From contig NZ_AP025467.1 in assembly GCF_024347355.1 (NCBI RefSeq), positions 123,828 to 187,827 on the forward strand: DNA of 64,000 bases. Reading direction: 5' to 3'. Below, piece after piece: positions 53,829-63,918 of this stretch. The notes beneath the pieces were generated by a model, which saw nothing but the letters and a program-made list of their open reading frames with translations, searched no databases and was not told the DNA's origin. How positions within the stretch are numbered: the stretch's first letter is position 1; every line of letters starts with the position of its first letter. The position numbers were made by a program, and so were the translations under genes. This stretch comes from Vibrio chagasii (GTDB lineage Bacteria; Pseudomonadota; Gammaproteobacteria; Enterobacterales; Vibrionaceae).

Positions 53829-55088
53829 TTATTTTACGTCCTGGTCTTTCAAATGGCGAAGAAGTGTTTGAGAGAATTTCTTAACAGTGGACTGAGCATT
53901 GGTGGCTTGGCCCTTTGGAACAAGCTTTTCAGATTCTTTAATATCCATCACTGTGCGGAAATTACGAGTTGCAACTTCAAACGCGTGAAACTTCTCAACA
54001 TAGTCATTAAATACCCGAGAGCCATATTCATCTTTAATTCGATTCGCTACTACTTCATCTCGGTTGTTGCGACTGTCATAGTTTGTTATAGCAATTTTCA
54101 GCCACTTCAAACCTTCAGCGCCTTCCGGTAGCTGTTTAACCAAATGCGGGATCTTGCCTAGGTATTGCTTAGTTGAAAACCAATCCAATGATTGTGGTGT
54201 TACAGGTGTAAGAAGACCATTGGAAGCATATAAAGCAGACCAAGTTAACGGGTTAACTTGTGGGCCTGAATCGATAAAAATGATGTCATAGTCATCTCGA
54301 ATTTTATCAATAATGCGTTCCTTCAAGAGCTTAACTTTCGACTCAGTATCTTCTTTCCATGCGTTAGCTGAGAAACGTTCATCTTCAGGGAAAGCGGTCA
54401 TGATTTGAAGGTTAGGTAACTCAGTGTCTAGGATTGCTTCTTGAATGATTTCTTCATGAGTAAATCCATACTTTCTAAAGTTTTCATACAAAGAGTCCGG
54501 CCCTTCGCTTTCTTCACCACCTAACATGACATCGACAGCAGTAGGAATATCAAGCCCTGGCTGTTCATAAGTACGCGGACTAGCATAGGTTCGTAGCGAG
54601 CCTTGTGGATCTAGGTCCACAATAAGTATCTGCAACCTTTCATTGTGGTCCAATGCTAATGCCTGACAGGTATTGATAACTAGCGTAGATTTACCGGTAC
54701 CGCCTTTTTGGTTTTGCACATTAATAATGTGAGTTCCACGATCATGGTCACTCCACTTTGAACGTCCAATGTGCTCAAGGATTTTATGGATATGAAACGG
54801 AGAGTAAGCCCATTTTCCGGCTACTTTTAGAGCGTCACTAATTACGCCTTGCTCTCTCCATTCGTCTTCATGTTTCTTGAATGTATTAACGCTGTTCCAA
54901 CCACAAAGCTCAGCCATTTGAGTTTGAGGGATACAGTGATTGATTAATACTTTACTGAGCTTTAGATCTTCATCAACTTCAACCATCGATTCATTGATAA
55001 TTTCGTTTCTACGTTCTTCATCCGAAATTTCAAGCTTTAGTGCTTCACTGCTTAAATTATCTATGAGCGCTTCTGTACGTTTATCCAT
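53829..55088 (-). CDS. parA: ParA-family partition ATPase (type Ia)
   Basis: 419 residues from the ATG at 55088. The N-terminal ~110 residues include a helix-turn-helix (QTQMAELCGWNSVNTFKKHE), typical of P1/F-type ParA proteins that also repress their own promoter. Deviant Walker A QKGGTGKST (127-135), a switch-like DLDPQGS and Walker B IIFIDSGPQ are all present. Dynamic ATPase driving segregation together with ParB. Confidence 0.9.
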   Translation of the reverse strand: MDKRTEALIDNLSSEALKLEISDEERRNEIINESMVEVDEDLKLSKVLINHCIPQTQMAELCGWNSVNTFKKHEDEWREQGVISDALKVAGKWAYSPFHIHKILEHIGRSKWSDHDRGTHIINVQNQKGGTGKSTLVINTCQALALDHNERLQILIVDLDPQGSLRTYASPRTYEQPGLDIPTAVDVMLGGEESEGPDSLYENFRKYGFTHEEIIQEAILDTELPNLQIMTAFPEDERFSANAWKEDTESKVKLLKERIIDKIRDDYDIIFIDSGPQVNPLTWSALYASNGLLTPVTPQSLDWFSTKQYLGKIPHLVKQLPEGAEGLKWLKIAITNYDSRNNRDEVVANRIKDEYGSRVFNDYVEKFHAFEVATRNFRTVMDIKESEKLVPKGQATNAQSTVKKFSQTLLRHLKDQDVK

Positions 55089-55133
55089 CAATCCTGCATC
55101 CTATAAACCAAAATGATGGCCTAAGTATTAATT

Positions 55134-55160
55134 AACAGTCATAGGCTGTCAATGACTGTT
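55134..55160. promoter_or_regulatory. Putative parAB operator
   Basis: Inverted repeat AACAGTCAT/ATGACTGTT with a nine-base centre, 46 bp before parA; probable autoregulatory site for ParA. Confidence 0.6.
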
Positions 55161-55346
55161 TTAAGTAATTAATGATTTAGAGGTGTAATTAATTAAACTT
55201 TTGGGGTTAAATCGTGTTTCTATTGTATTTTGTTTGGTAAAGTAGTATATATTGCTACTGATCGATAATTGTACATTTTGAACTTCAAAATTATCTGAAT
55301 GGGACTATCCTGTTAGTTTCTAGGCCGTCTGTTTTATGAGGTATGT

Positions 55347-55571
55347 ATGTGGGGCACTGAACACGAGTATTTTTACTCGAACCAATTTGACGATGTTGTA
55401 GACGATGGTATCCGTTATTTTATGGTCATCGTTTCTTTCTTTGGTTTGTATGAAATTGGCATTGGTATTACTGAGAAAACAACTAGCTGGGATGAAGTAT
55501 TTGTTGTTGCACCATTCGTTTACATGATTTTCTTGCTTGGGGCTCGCTGGCTAGAGGAACGTACATGGTAA
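55347..55571 (+). CDS. Small membrane protein (74 aa)
   Basis: Two hydrophobic segments (about residues 24-42 and 50-66) with acidic N-terminus. Weak ribosome binding site (GAGGTATGT). Unknown function; stands alone between parA and the next operon. Confidence 0.55.
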   Translation: MWGTEHEYFYSNQFDDVVDDGIRYFMVIVSFFGLYEIGIGITEKTTSWDEVFVVAPFVYMIFLLGARWLEERTW

Positions 55572-55594
55572 CCAATGCCAGCGACAATGAGTGA

Positions 55595-56257
55595 TCAAAA
55601 GCCTAGCGCTTTAAGTTGATCATTGATTTGTGTGTATTGCTCAGGGTTGATGATGTCTAGCCTTAGCATGTGCGAGGTAATTTCACGCGGTTTCGCGTCC
55701 AATTCCACTGCGATGGTGCGTATTCCGATGTCACGCTCCAACATATCGAAAAGCTGCTTGTCCTTTTCAGCTGTCCATTTACTTTCTTTCTGCTCACCTT
55801 TTTTGCATTGAACAGTGGCTGTTCTAGGCATGACCTTTGGATTCACGGTGACCATGTTCATTGTCGATAGTGCCGCTTCGTTACACATTGTGACTAATCC
55901 AATAAATCCGTACTCAAAGTGAAGGTAGGCTTTAAAACTAGCTACTATACTTTTTCCTGCCTGTACCAATTGAGTTGCTTTTCGGATCTCTTCAACTTTG
56001 TCTTTGGAAATTAATAAGGAAAGTTGGCCAACCTCGGGAGTTACAACTTTGAGGATTAAACCACCGCGCTTTTCTGGCTCAATCGACAAAATTAGACCAG
56101 AATAGACACAAGTTGGGCTAAATTTTGCTACTCTTTTACGCCAGTGATCCAAGTCTTTTGACTTCAAGCCAGTAATGTACTCTTGAGTAAGAGCTGATTC
56201 ATTTGGACCAACACTCGCGACCCAACTTTGTAATGAGTTCCAACTTTCAATCTTCAT
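55595..56257 (-). CDS. Hypothetical protein with Myb/SANT-like C-terminus (220 aa)
   Basis: The C-terminal stretch WTAEKDKQLFDMLERDIGIRTIAVELDAKPREITSHMLRL has the helix-turn-helix spacing of a Myb/SANT or resolvase-like DNA-binding domain. The N-terminal part is mixed alpha/beta. Promoter region carries the plasmid-wide GTTAACTTATGGTAAT box (56296-56311). Possibly a DNA-binding regulator. Confidence 0.6.
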   Translation of the reverse strand: MKIESWNSLQSWVASVGPNESALTQEYITGLKSKDLDHWRKRVAKFSPTCVYSGLILSIEPEKRGGLILKVVTPEVGQLSLLISKDKVEEIRKATQLVQAGKSIVASFKAYLHFEYGFIGLVTMCNEAALSTMNMVTVNPKVMPRTATVQCKKGEQKESKWTAEKDKQLFDMLERDIGIRTIAVELDAKPREITSHMLRLDIINPEQYTQINDQLKALGF

Positions 56258-56373
56258 TTTGGCCCTTTATGTTTGAACGTTATATAGAGCATATTATTAC
56301 CATAAGTTAACACTTACAAGTTTTTTGTGTGATTTATATATGTCTTTGTCAATTTAATATCAATAGGAATGTT

Positions 56374-59283
56374 ATGGACTACAACTACACTATAACTTTG
56401 GACAAAAATAGAGTGATTCAAACCCTCGTAGATCAGGGTAACTTTCTGAATGGAGCGATTACCGGAGATCTCCTTGTTACCGATACCCCAATAGAAAACA
56501 AAACAGTAGATAACTTAAAACTAATCCCGCAACGCCATGCTGCTAAGTACTATTCTTTACACTTTCTTAAAGAGCAGTCTTGGATTGAGGCAAACCCCAA
56601 TGGCTTCGAAAATACACTGATTTCAACAGTTAAATTCGATGGTGATTTGCATGACGTTCAGAAGCTTGCTGTTGCCCCTGAGCGCTATTCGCTGGACTCT
56701 AATTCATTTCAAGATTTTATAAACAACAACGATGGTATTAGCTTGATTGTTGACTATTCCAAAAAGGTTGCGGAAAGTGAATCTTGGAAACAAAGCTCAT
56801 TACTTAAAAATCCACTGATACCCAAATATGAGCTTAGTGCCAGCCAACTTGAAAATGTAGATTACCTTCTGGTTGCTATCGCCAAAACGAATGGCTCAAC
56901 GAATACGATTGCTGAAGTAATTCGGCAGAAAGGCATCGAGTCTCTATTTACATTGAAGCAAAGTGTTGAACTAAAACTTGCGTATCAGTATAGCCAGGGC
57001 CGTGTTATTGAAATACCACAGAGGATTCATGAAGGTGCCAAGTTCAAAAACAATGAAGCACTGACTCGACTCACTGATTCCTACATGGCCTATAAAGCAG
57101 CAATGAAGCGTGAGGGTCTCAACGCTAAATTCAGCGATTTCTATGAGACAAATAAAGATTCCATTAATACTCAATTAGAAACTGCTGTAGAGCTTCAAAT
57201 TAACTTAGATATGGAAGCGGCTGGTGGAGTAGGTTTCGATGACTCTGAGTATATTGAAGAGATGGCCGTAAAGCTCTATAAGCAACTTAATCCTCAAAAT
57301 GAACTTATGGGCTTGGAGTATCATCTAGGCTTGATTGAAGATGCATATAAGTATGAGTACATTCCGGATAGAGATGCCTTGGATTTGCAGCTTGAATTGC
57401 TTATGGATAGGCAAGGAGAAGAACATAACTTCGATAAGTGGTTACTAAATCGAATTAGCGCTTTAGAGCTTAAACCATATCTTGAGAACGCCGGAGAAAA
57501 GACGCTGTATGATGAAAAAGGTGGTCTGGAATCTGAATTGTTTTACGCAAGTGCTTCCAACTTACCAATATCCGAATTAGCTGCATCTCTTGTTACCGCG
57601 TCAAACAGAGACATTGAGAAGATAACCGAGTATGTTACTTCAGACACTGTCAGCACATCTAAATATGCCTCTGAAACCTATAGCCAGATTATCAATGACT
57701 TTACCAACCTATCTATTGAACTAGCAGAGGAGCAGGGTGTTGATATCGAGGAATCTAATCAAATTGTATTCAGGAACCTGAATGGGTACCTCAGAAGTGG
57801 CACACCAATGCAACTTGGCCAAGGGAAAGCCCAGTTAGAAGAAAGATTGATAAGCTTAGCAGAACTTGTTTCTAGTTCACCGATAACGCCCCCCGATAAT
57901 GATGGAACACAAAGATTAAGTTTGAGAGATGTTAAGGCCATTATATTACCTGAAGCTGACTCCGAACTCGAAAAGGTTGATCAAATGCTTGCGGTTGAAA
58001 AACTGAATGAGCGGGGCTTTAAGGGGCAAACGCTTATTTATGACCGCAATGAAGTAGACGGTAAAGCGCAAGCTGTTCATAACTTTGTTTCAAATAATGC
58101 TGAAGTTACTCAGCAAGTTCCAAAGAGTCAAAGGGAGAGTGTCGGGGAGCGAAGCATTGAAAATGAACATTTAACTATCGAACAAGCCACAAGAATTTTG
58201 GATGAAATAGTCGCAAGCAATCCTTACCTAAATATCACCGCTCATAACACACCAAGAACCCTGCAGCATTTAAATGAGAAGCTAGCTCAAAAAGTCGATC
58301 GACTAGCTGGAGTCGCATTTGATAATTCAATGCATATTGTTTTATCCCACGAGTTAAATCAAAACGAACGTACGCTTAGGGAAGTTGTGGCGCATGAATC
58401 TGTGCATCTTGGACTCAGAAAGATGATGAATATCGCAGAATATGCCGAGCTGATGGAAAAAGTATGGAAGACGATTCCTGAAAGTGAAAAGGCTGAGTTA
58501 CAAGGGGTATACAGCCACTTAAACCCGAACAAAACTACTGATAAAAGAGCATTGGCTGAAGAGTGGTTGGCAATCAGAGGTGAAGAGATATATGAATCGA
58601 TTGACCCTGTAGTGACCGAGTCTATAAAAGAGAAGATCAAGACGTTTCAAAGCTCAATAATGGATAGGTTTTTAATAAAGGGTAAAGATAACCAGTTTGA
58701 TAGAGTTGTTAAAAATGCAATTAGGAAGGCAGGTCAGTACAACTCAATCATCAATGGAAAGGTTGAGAATGGAGTGATTATACGAACTGCTGGTGAATTT
58801 ACCCACCAAAGTAGGTCATCTGATTATTTTCGTAACTTCAAAGAGAATCAATCGTCAGGATTATCGCATAGCTCTGAAGTTCTACTGGCAGCAAAGAAGG
58901 ACTTCATTCATAAGTATGGTGTCGGATCTGAAGAGAGATACTTGGATATTAAATTTGATTCAGTTGAAGATTTCTCTTTGGTCGGAAGTCAGTTAATTAT
59001 CCCTAAACAAGCTTCAGTTGAAGATTGTTTAGCGGCAGTTAGAACTATTACGGAATCTATTACTGAGCAAAAAGTTGAACATGAGTCTACAAATGTAAGT
59101 ACGCCTGCAGAGGTAAAAAAAGAATTAGGTAAGATAGATACATCAATCAAGCCTGCAACTTCAGAAGTGGAGCAAAAGATTTTGGATGCACTAGGTCAAA
59201 AAGCTAAGAAGAGCTCAAATGAGCAGACTCGAGAAGTCAGTATAAATAATGTCGAATATGACATTGATTTTGGAATGAGGTAA
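56374..59283 (+). CDS. Polyvalent protein with HExxH metallopeptidase domain
   Basis: 969 residues; ATG at 56374 with AATAGGAATGTT before it (a GTG at 56329 is less likely). VVAHESVHLGLRKM (H674, E675, H678) is a zincin-type metallopeptidase motif, preceded by the FDNSMHIVLSHEL strand pair seen in phage/plasmid polyvalent proteins. A helical N-terminal half and Lys/Glu-rich C-terminus have no recognised domains. Probably enters the recipient with DNA or acts on host proteins; inferred from the family. Confidence 0.65.
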   Translation: MDYNYTITLDKNRVIQTLVDQGNFLNGAITGDLLVTDTPIENKTVDNLKLIPQRHAAKYYSLHFLKEQSWIEANPNGFENTLISTVKFDGDLHDVQKLAVAPERYSLDSNSFQDFINNNDGISLIVDYSKKVAESESWKQSSLLKNPLIPKYELSASQLENVDYLLVAIAKTNGSTNTIAEVIRQKGIESLFTLKQSVELKLAYQYSQGRVIEIPQRIHEGAKFKNNEALTRLTDSYMAYKAAMKREGLNAKFSDFYETNKDSINTQLETAVELQINLDMEAAGGVGFDDSEYIEEMAVKLYKQLNPQNELMGLEYHLGLIEDAYKYEYIPDRDALDLQLELLMDRQGEEHNFDKWLLNRISALELKPYLENAGEKTLYDEKGGLESELFYASASNLPISELAASLVTASNRDIEKITEYVTSDTVSTSKYASETYSQIINDFTNLSIELAEEQGVDIEESNQIVFRNLNGYLRSGTPMQLGQGKAQLEERLISLAELVSSSPITPPDNDGTQRLSLRDVKAIILPEADSELEKVDQMLAVEKLNERGFKGQTLIYDRNEVDGKAQAVHNFVSNNAEVTQQVPKSQRESVGERSIENEHLTIEQATRILDEIVASNPYLNITAHNTPRTLQHLNEKLAQKVDRLAGVAFDNSMHIVLSHELNQNERTLREVVAHESVHLGLRKMMNIAEYAELMEKVWKTIPESEKAELQGVYSHLNPNKTTDKRALAEEWLAIRGEEIYESIDPVVTESIKEKIKTFQSSIMDRFLIKGKDNQFDRVVKNAIRKAGQYNSIINGKVENGVIIRTAGEFTHQSRSSDYFRNFKENQSSGLSHSSEVLLAAKKDFIHKYGVGSEERYLDIKFDSVEDFSLVGSQLIIPKQASVEDCLAAVRTITESITEQKVEHESTNVSTPAEVKKELGKIDTSIKPATSEVEQKILDALGQKAKKSSNEQTREVSINNVEYDIDFGMR

Positions 59284-59328
59284 ATATATGCTGTTATTTA
59301 TTACAAAACAATACCGCAGGAGGTTGTG

Positions 59329-59640
59329 ATGATTACTGTAATTATCGCAATACCGTTCATGGGGATTCTAACTGTGATTGGCTGGAACCTTATAGCCATT
59401 AGTGGGCTATCTGGAACGTTATTGTATTTAGCCGTTGCTGGTTGTGTCATCGCCTTCGCTGTTCAAGTTTACATGACGTATATGGAACTTGAAAATTCTG
59501 AAAGCGAAGGACTTGGTAAGATCGGTTTCTCAATAAAACAGTTAGTTAGACAGTACTTAAAATCCTCGTTAATGCCAGTAATTCCTCATGTTGGTTTCCA
59601 TAAGCAAACATTAAAGGTAATAACTAAGAATGAAGATTAA
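59329..59640 (+). CDS. Two-pass membrane protein (103 aa)
   Basis: Strong AGGAGG site before the ATG at 59329. Hydrophobic segments at residues about 2-25 and 30-50, then a soluble tail. Overlaps the lipoprotein gene by 11 bases. Unknown function. Confidence 0.7.
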   Translation: MITVIIAIPFMGILTVIGWNLIAISGLSGTLLYLAVAGCVIAFAVQVYMTYMELENSESEGLGKIGFSIKQLVRQYLKSSLMPVIPHVGFHKQTLKVITKNED

Positions 59641-60097
59641 ATTACTTGGGCTATCAATAATATCTGTCTCATTGTTATCTGGCTGTGTGTCCCCAAGTGA
59701 CCCCAAGGTTGGTTCTCGAAATACAAATATAACCTTCACTAATGAGTATGGAGCTGGTGGAACGCGATTGCCTGGTCGTCCAGAATTATTAGTGGATCCT
59801 GGTCTATCAACCGCTTCTGAAGTGTTTGACCTTTTTGGGCAACCACAAATAGTTCAAAGCTTTCCTTGGGGGAAAGTTGTAACTTATAGATATTGGGAAA
59901 ATAAGATCGGATCGGCAAGGTACGAAGAATATGTAGAGTTTGTGTTTAACCAAAATGGGTTTCTTGATGAAGTAATTTCCTATGCCAACTCAAATTCTAC
60001 CCCAACAAAAACAGGTAAAGAAGCAATAATGGAGAGGGAAGAACAGTGTCCAAGTCATTACAAAATTTGCCAGTCTTACGACATTATCACCTACTAA
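59630..60097 (+). CDS. BamE/SmpA-like lipoprotein
   Basis: 155 residues. Signal peptide with lipobox LLSGC (Cys19). The mature part (TASEVFDLFGQPQIVQSFPWGKVVTYRYWE... VEFVFNQNGFLDEVISY) follows the BamE/SmpA small lipoprotein fold (helix, G-x-P, beta hairpin). Membrane-anchored in the periplasm; plasmid role unknown. Confidence 0.7.
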   Translation: MKIKLLGLSIISVSLLSGCVSPSDPKVGSRNTNITFTNEYGAGGTRLPGRPELLVDPGLSTASEVFDLFGQPQIVQSFPWGKVVTYRYWENKIGSARYEEYVEFVFNQNGFLDEVISYANSNSTPTKTGKEAIMEREEQCPSHYKICQSYDIITY

Positions 60098-60894
60098 ATG
60101 AAAGCATTGTTCGGCTGACAAAAAAGGTCGAATCGGCTCATTTTGATGTCGACCTTCTTTATGATACTGATATCAAACCCATCAAAGCAGTATCGAAAGC
60201 TGTTTCCGCGCTATGCTATACCGACTTACAGGTTGGTCGAGAGCTCATTCAGTTACCTGGCGTAGTGTTTGTCCCTAAATCTGTTGTTGATTTCATTGAA
60301 GCCGTCAATAAAGAAAAAGATACATTTTTAGATGTAGTCAAAGATTTTAAAGCTAACTCAGGCTTTAAAAGTAACGAAGGTGCTCTTTCGAAGTTAAGGG
60401 GAGTCTTTGCTGAAGAAGATATAGGTAGAGTTCATTTCAAACAGTGCGAAAGAAAAATTGTTGTTGTTCAAAATATACCAAAAAAGATTCGTTGGTATAC
60501 GGAGTCTGGTGGATGGGGAGGTCAGAAAAAATTCACAAAGCAAGAAGCGTTAGATTTTGTTGGACGAATGATGTCTGATAATCCTGATGGTCGTTTAGTT
60601 TGCGAAAAACTCATCCAGAATATCGGAAATTCTGAATTAATTGTACAGCGAAACAAAAGTGCAGACGCCACTAAGGTCAGTCTGACATATAACAATCTAT
60701 CACCTAGTTCGCACATCGCATCATTACCAATTTTTGTGGTAGTGGACAGCGCAGAACAAGTAAAGCAAATCAAACTTGAGAAGATATCGTTAACGTCTAA
60801 AAATAATGGAACCTCGAAAAGTCGAAGCAAGTTTGAAGACAGCCCATACATTGATAGTTTAAGGCTGTATCGATACAAAGAAGCTTATAGATAG
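60046..60894 (+). CDS. Hypothetical protein (282 aa)
   Basis: GTG start at 60046, inside the lipoprotein gene, with GGAAGAACA before it. Basic, soluble, with a WGGQKKFTKQEAL segment. Unknown function; co-transcribed with the lipoprotein gene. Confidence 0.6.
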   Translation: MSKSLQNLPVLRHYHLLNESIVRLTKKVESAHFDVDLLYDTDIKPIKAVSKAVSALCYTDLQVGRELIQLPGVVFVPKSVVDFIEAVNKEKDTFLDVVKDFKANSGFKSNEGALSKLRGVFAEEDIGRVHFKQCERKIVVVQNIPKKIRWYTESGGWGGQKKFTKQEALDFVGRMMSDNPDGRLVCEKLIQNIGNSELIVQRNKSADATKVSLTYNNLSPSSHIASLPIFVVVDSAEQVKQIKLEKISLTSKNNGTSKSRSKFEDSPYIDSLRLYRYKEAYR

Positions 60895-60930
60895 CGACAC
60901 AAACCTCGAAGAATACGGGAGCCACAGGTA

Positions 60931-61140
60931 ATGAAAAATAAATATTCAATAAAGCGTAGGCTAATCTTTTGTTGGTTTGTTGTGTCTTCATTTACCATTG
61001 GTTCTAACTACCTACCTGACCTATCGTTTTCAAGTGCGAATGCAAATGAACAGGAAAGCTTTACTGAAAACAATGAAAGCCAAGTTGAGCATATTTCATC
61101 GTGGTTAGATTCCGATTCATTTTCTAGTTGGCTTAAATAG
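60931..61140 (+). CDS. Small exported protein (69 aa)
   Basis: Basic start (MKNKYSIKRR), hydrophobic core and a SANAN cleavage-like site give a signal peptide of ~37 residues; the mature peptide is short, acidic and Ser/Trp-rich. Unknown. Confidence 0.6.
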   Translation: MKNKYSIKRRLIFCWFVVSSFTIGSNYLPDLSFSSANANEQESFTENNESQVEHISSWLDSDSFSSWLK

Positions 61141-61339
61141 TAGCCACTTGTACCTAACACCAAATATCAATCCCTTCAAATTGTCTCCGCTGAGTTACAT
61201 AGCTCTATGATCAGCCTGATATCGTATTTCTAATACTCCAGTCCTCGTGAACAAAAAAGACAATGCTAACTTATGGTAAAAAATCTTGATTTATACTCTC
61301 TTCTAAATTAATATATTAATTAATGAAGCGGAGGTTGAT

Positions 61340-62341
61340 ATGAATGCACTTCAAAATAAAAGTACCAATCTAGAATCAAATAAGTCTGTTGCTTTGGCTG
61401 GCGCATTGGCCCAGTTGGAGAAACAGTTTGGTAAAGGTTCCGTGTTAAGCCTTGGGGGCGATACAAAGTTAGATGTTGATGTTATCTCAACAGGTTCAAT
61501 TAAGCTTGATCGCGCATTAGGTGTTGGCGGTTTACCACTATCTAAAATAGTCGAAGTTTTCGGCCCTGAAAGTTCGGGGAAAACTACGGTTACTTTGGAG
61601 CTAATTGCTCAAGCACAGAAGAAAGGCAAAACCTGTGCTTTTATAGATGCTGAACATGCATTAGACCCTACATATGCTTCTAAGCTGGGCGTAAATATAA
61701 ATGACTTATACGTATCGCAGCCTGATACGGGAGAGCAAGCGCTAGAAATTGCTGAGTGTTTAGTTTCATCTGGAGCGATAGATATAGTCGTAGTCGATAG
61801 TGTAGCTGCATTGGTACCCAAAGCAGAGTTGGAAGGGGAGATGGGACAAAACTTTGTCGGCTTGCACTCCCGTTTGATGAGCCAAGCTTGTAGAAAACTT
61901 ACCGGCGTTATTAAGAAATCAAATAGCATGCTCGTTTTCGTCAATCAAATCAGACATAAAATCGGTGGTATTGGGAACCCTGAAGTTACAACTGGTGGCA
62001 ATGCTCTTAAATTTTACGCATCTGTAAGGCTTGATATCAGGAGAACGGGCCAGGTAAAAGAAAAGGACTTAGTGGTTGGCAATCAAACCAGAATCAAGGT
62101 AGTGAAAAACAAAGTTGCTGCCCCTTTCAAGCATGCTGAAACAAGCATTATTTTCAATAAAGGGTATGACTATGGTAAAGAATTACTCGACCTAGCCGTA
62201 GAATCCAAAATTATCGACAAACGTGGTACTTGGTATGTTTACAAAGAGATGAAACTTGGGCAAGGTATGGCGGCATCAGTTCAATATATTGAAAATAATG
62301 AAGAACTTAGAGATGAACTTTTGAATCGTATTAAGAAGTAG
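61340..62341 (+). CDS. recA: Plasmid-borne RecA recombinase
   Basis: 333 residues, GGAGGTTGAT before the ATG. All core motifs: Walker [10 protein letters not shown] (75-83), [27 protein letters not shown], and the L2 region [19 protein letters not shown]. Compared with chromosomal RecA (about 350) it lacks the acidic C-terminal tail and L2 is one residue shorter (usual IGVMFGNPE). Upstream is a GCTAACTTATGGTAAA box (61271-61286) of the plasmid-wide regulon; no LexA site was recognised. Promotes strand exchange, possibly with altered regulation. Confidence 0.9.
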   Translation: MNALQNKSTNLESNKSVALAGALAQLEKQFGKGSVLSLGGDTKLDVDVISTGSIKLDRALGVGGLPLSKIVEVFGPESSGKTTVTLELIAQAQKKGKTCAFIDAEHALDPTYASKLGVNINDLYVSQPDTGEQALEIAECLVSSGAIDIVVVDSVAALVPKAELEGEMGQNFVGLHSRLMSQACRKLTGVIKKSNSMLVFVNQIRHKIGGIGNPEVTTGGNALKFYASVRLDIRRTGQVKEKDLVVGNQTRIKVVKNKVAAPFKHAETSIIFNKGYDYGKELLDLAVESKIIDKRGTWYVYKEMKLGQGMAASVQYIENNEELRDELLNRIKK

Positions 62342-62374
62342 GTATGTTAAGGGTTAACCTAACATATAAATAAA

Positions 62375-62893
62375 ATGCAAAACTCAGATTTTTTCGAAAT
62401 TTTAGAAAAACTTCCGGTTCCGGAGCATCGCCGAAGTACGCGAGGATATGGCGCGGTATTGGGACTAAATCACATTGTAGTTCAGAATATGCGTACCAAC
62501 CCAACCAAAGGAACGAAAGACCTTGATGTTAGAATCGTGACCTTTTTTTTGAAGTTACCAACCGAATTGCAACACTACTTGGTACAAAAACGTTTGTGTG
62601 ATGATCCAATTGAAAATGAAAAGGATCTCTTTGAATTCAAGCATTTGAATAATATGCTTGAAGAAATGAAGGCTTTGGGCATGTCAAAAATGGGTTTTTA
62701 CTCATTTTTAGGAATTCGAAACAGTGTTTTCGACCACGCGAAAGAACGGAATTTCGTTATGCCTAACTTGGCTTTTTTACTTGAAACACTTAAATATTTT
62801 TCTGTAGAAGAAAAGCTCAACTTCGCTATTGAGTATGAAGTTTCAGAGAAGAAACTCAAGGTCCTCAAAGAGAAGTTGCAAGACTTCAAATAA
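62375..62893 (+). CDS. Hypothetical protein downstream of recA (172 aa)
   Basis: Helical, basic and acidic patches, no recognised motif. Begins 34 bases after recA without a clear ribosome binding site; probably co-transcribed. Confidence 0.6.
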   Translation: MQNSDFFEILEKLPVPEHRRSTRGYGAVLGLNHIVVQNMRTNPTKGTKDLDVRIVTFFLKLPTELQHYLVQKRLCDDPIENEKDLFEFKHLNNMLEEMKALGMSKMGFYSFLGIRNSVFDHAKERNFVMPNLAFLLETLKYFSVEEKLNFAIEYEVSEKKLKVLKEKLQDFK

Positions 62894-63009
62894 AATTCAC
62901 AGGTAATGCCTAACTGGCATTGACATGTTTGTAGTTAAATTGGCCTATATATGTGAGTCATTTCAAATAAATATACGCCTTTGCTTAATAAATTCAAATG
63001 GAGATGGAT

Positions 63010-63909
63010 ATGAAGAAACTATTGACGGTTATAGCACTTGCATCAATTCTCAATGGTTGTGGTGGTGGCGGCGGTGGCAGTTCAACGGGGACAGGAGATG
63101 CTAGCTCACAAAGTTTGAAGCTAACTTTAAATGATTTGAGCACCCAAGTTTCTGAAGAGAGCGAGGGTACGATTCGCATTAGTACAAACAAAAGTGATGT
63201 TTCATACGAGCTACTAGTTGAGGACCAAAGTAATAAAATGGTTGAGCTGTCGAGCGTTGAACCAGGTCTTAGTTGGAGTGTGGACGATGGCAAACTTACC
63301 ATTAACGGTGATTCTATCAACAAAAGCAGTAGGACTGTGATCGCTACGATAAGAGCGATTAGTGGCGATGACTCTGCAGAAGCTACATTCAACCTCGAAT
63401 TAAAAAATACTAGCCTTGATAAAACAATAGAGAAGGTAGGTATCTACGTTAATAACCCTCTTGGAGTTATGGACTTAACCGAATTGAATGCAATCAGTGA
63501 TGCTTATCTAAAAGTTCTAGACCTACTAGGCGTATCTGCTTCTGAGCTTAACCCAACATTTGACTCAGTACGATTTAATCTGAGTCTTTCTGAAATCGAC
63601 TCAGCACTAGTTGAAGTATCGAATGGAGCTGATGAAGATGTTTTAGATGCAAAAGTTATTTTGCTCGAATCTCAGATTAACGAGTATGCAAATCAGAAAG
63701 TTGAAAGTATCAATGCTTTGGCTGCTATGAATAATTCTCTGATGACTCTACCTGAAGTGGCCATATCGTTTGATGGCAGTAAAACATCATTTTTTATCGG
63801 GAACTCTGAGTATGGAAGTTTTACTTTTGATGGAGTTTGGCAGTACTCAAGTGAGTATCAATTTGTAGGGCGTCTAACTGACTTATCTCAAAATAACTGC
63901 AGTATTTAA
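63010..63909 (+). CDS. Poly-Gly lipoprotein (299 aa)
   Basis: The ATG at 63010 is chosen (GGAGATGGAT upstream; an earlier ATG lies at 62998). Lipobox LNGC is followed at once by a run of seven Gly and a Ser/Thr linker, a style common in Vibrio surface lipoproteins. The body is beta-rich at first, then acidic and helical. Likely outer-membrane anchored; function unknown. Confidence 0.7.
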   Translation: MKKLLTVIALASILNGCGGGGGGSSTGTGDASSQSLKLTLNDLSTQVSEESEGTIRISTNKSDVSYELLVEDQSNKMVELSSVEPGLSWSVDDGKLTINGDSINKSSRTVIATIRAISGDDSAEATFNLELKNTSLDKTIEKVGIYVNNPLGVMDLTELNAISDAYLKVLDLLGVSASELNPTFDSVRFNLSLSEIDSALVEVSNGADEDVLDAKVILLESQINEYANQKVESINALAAMNNSLMTLPEVAISFDGSKTSFFIGNSEYGSFTFDGVWQYSSEYQFVGRLTDLSQNNCSI

Positions 63910-63918
63910 GGAAGAACA

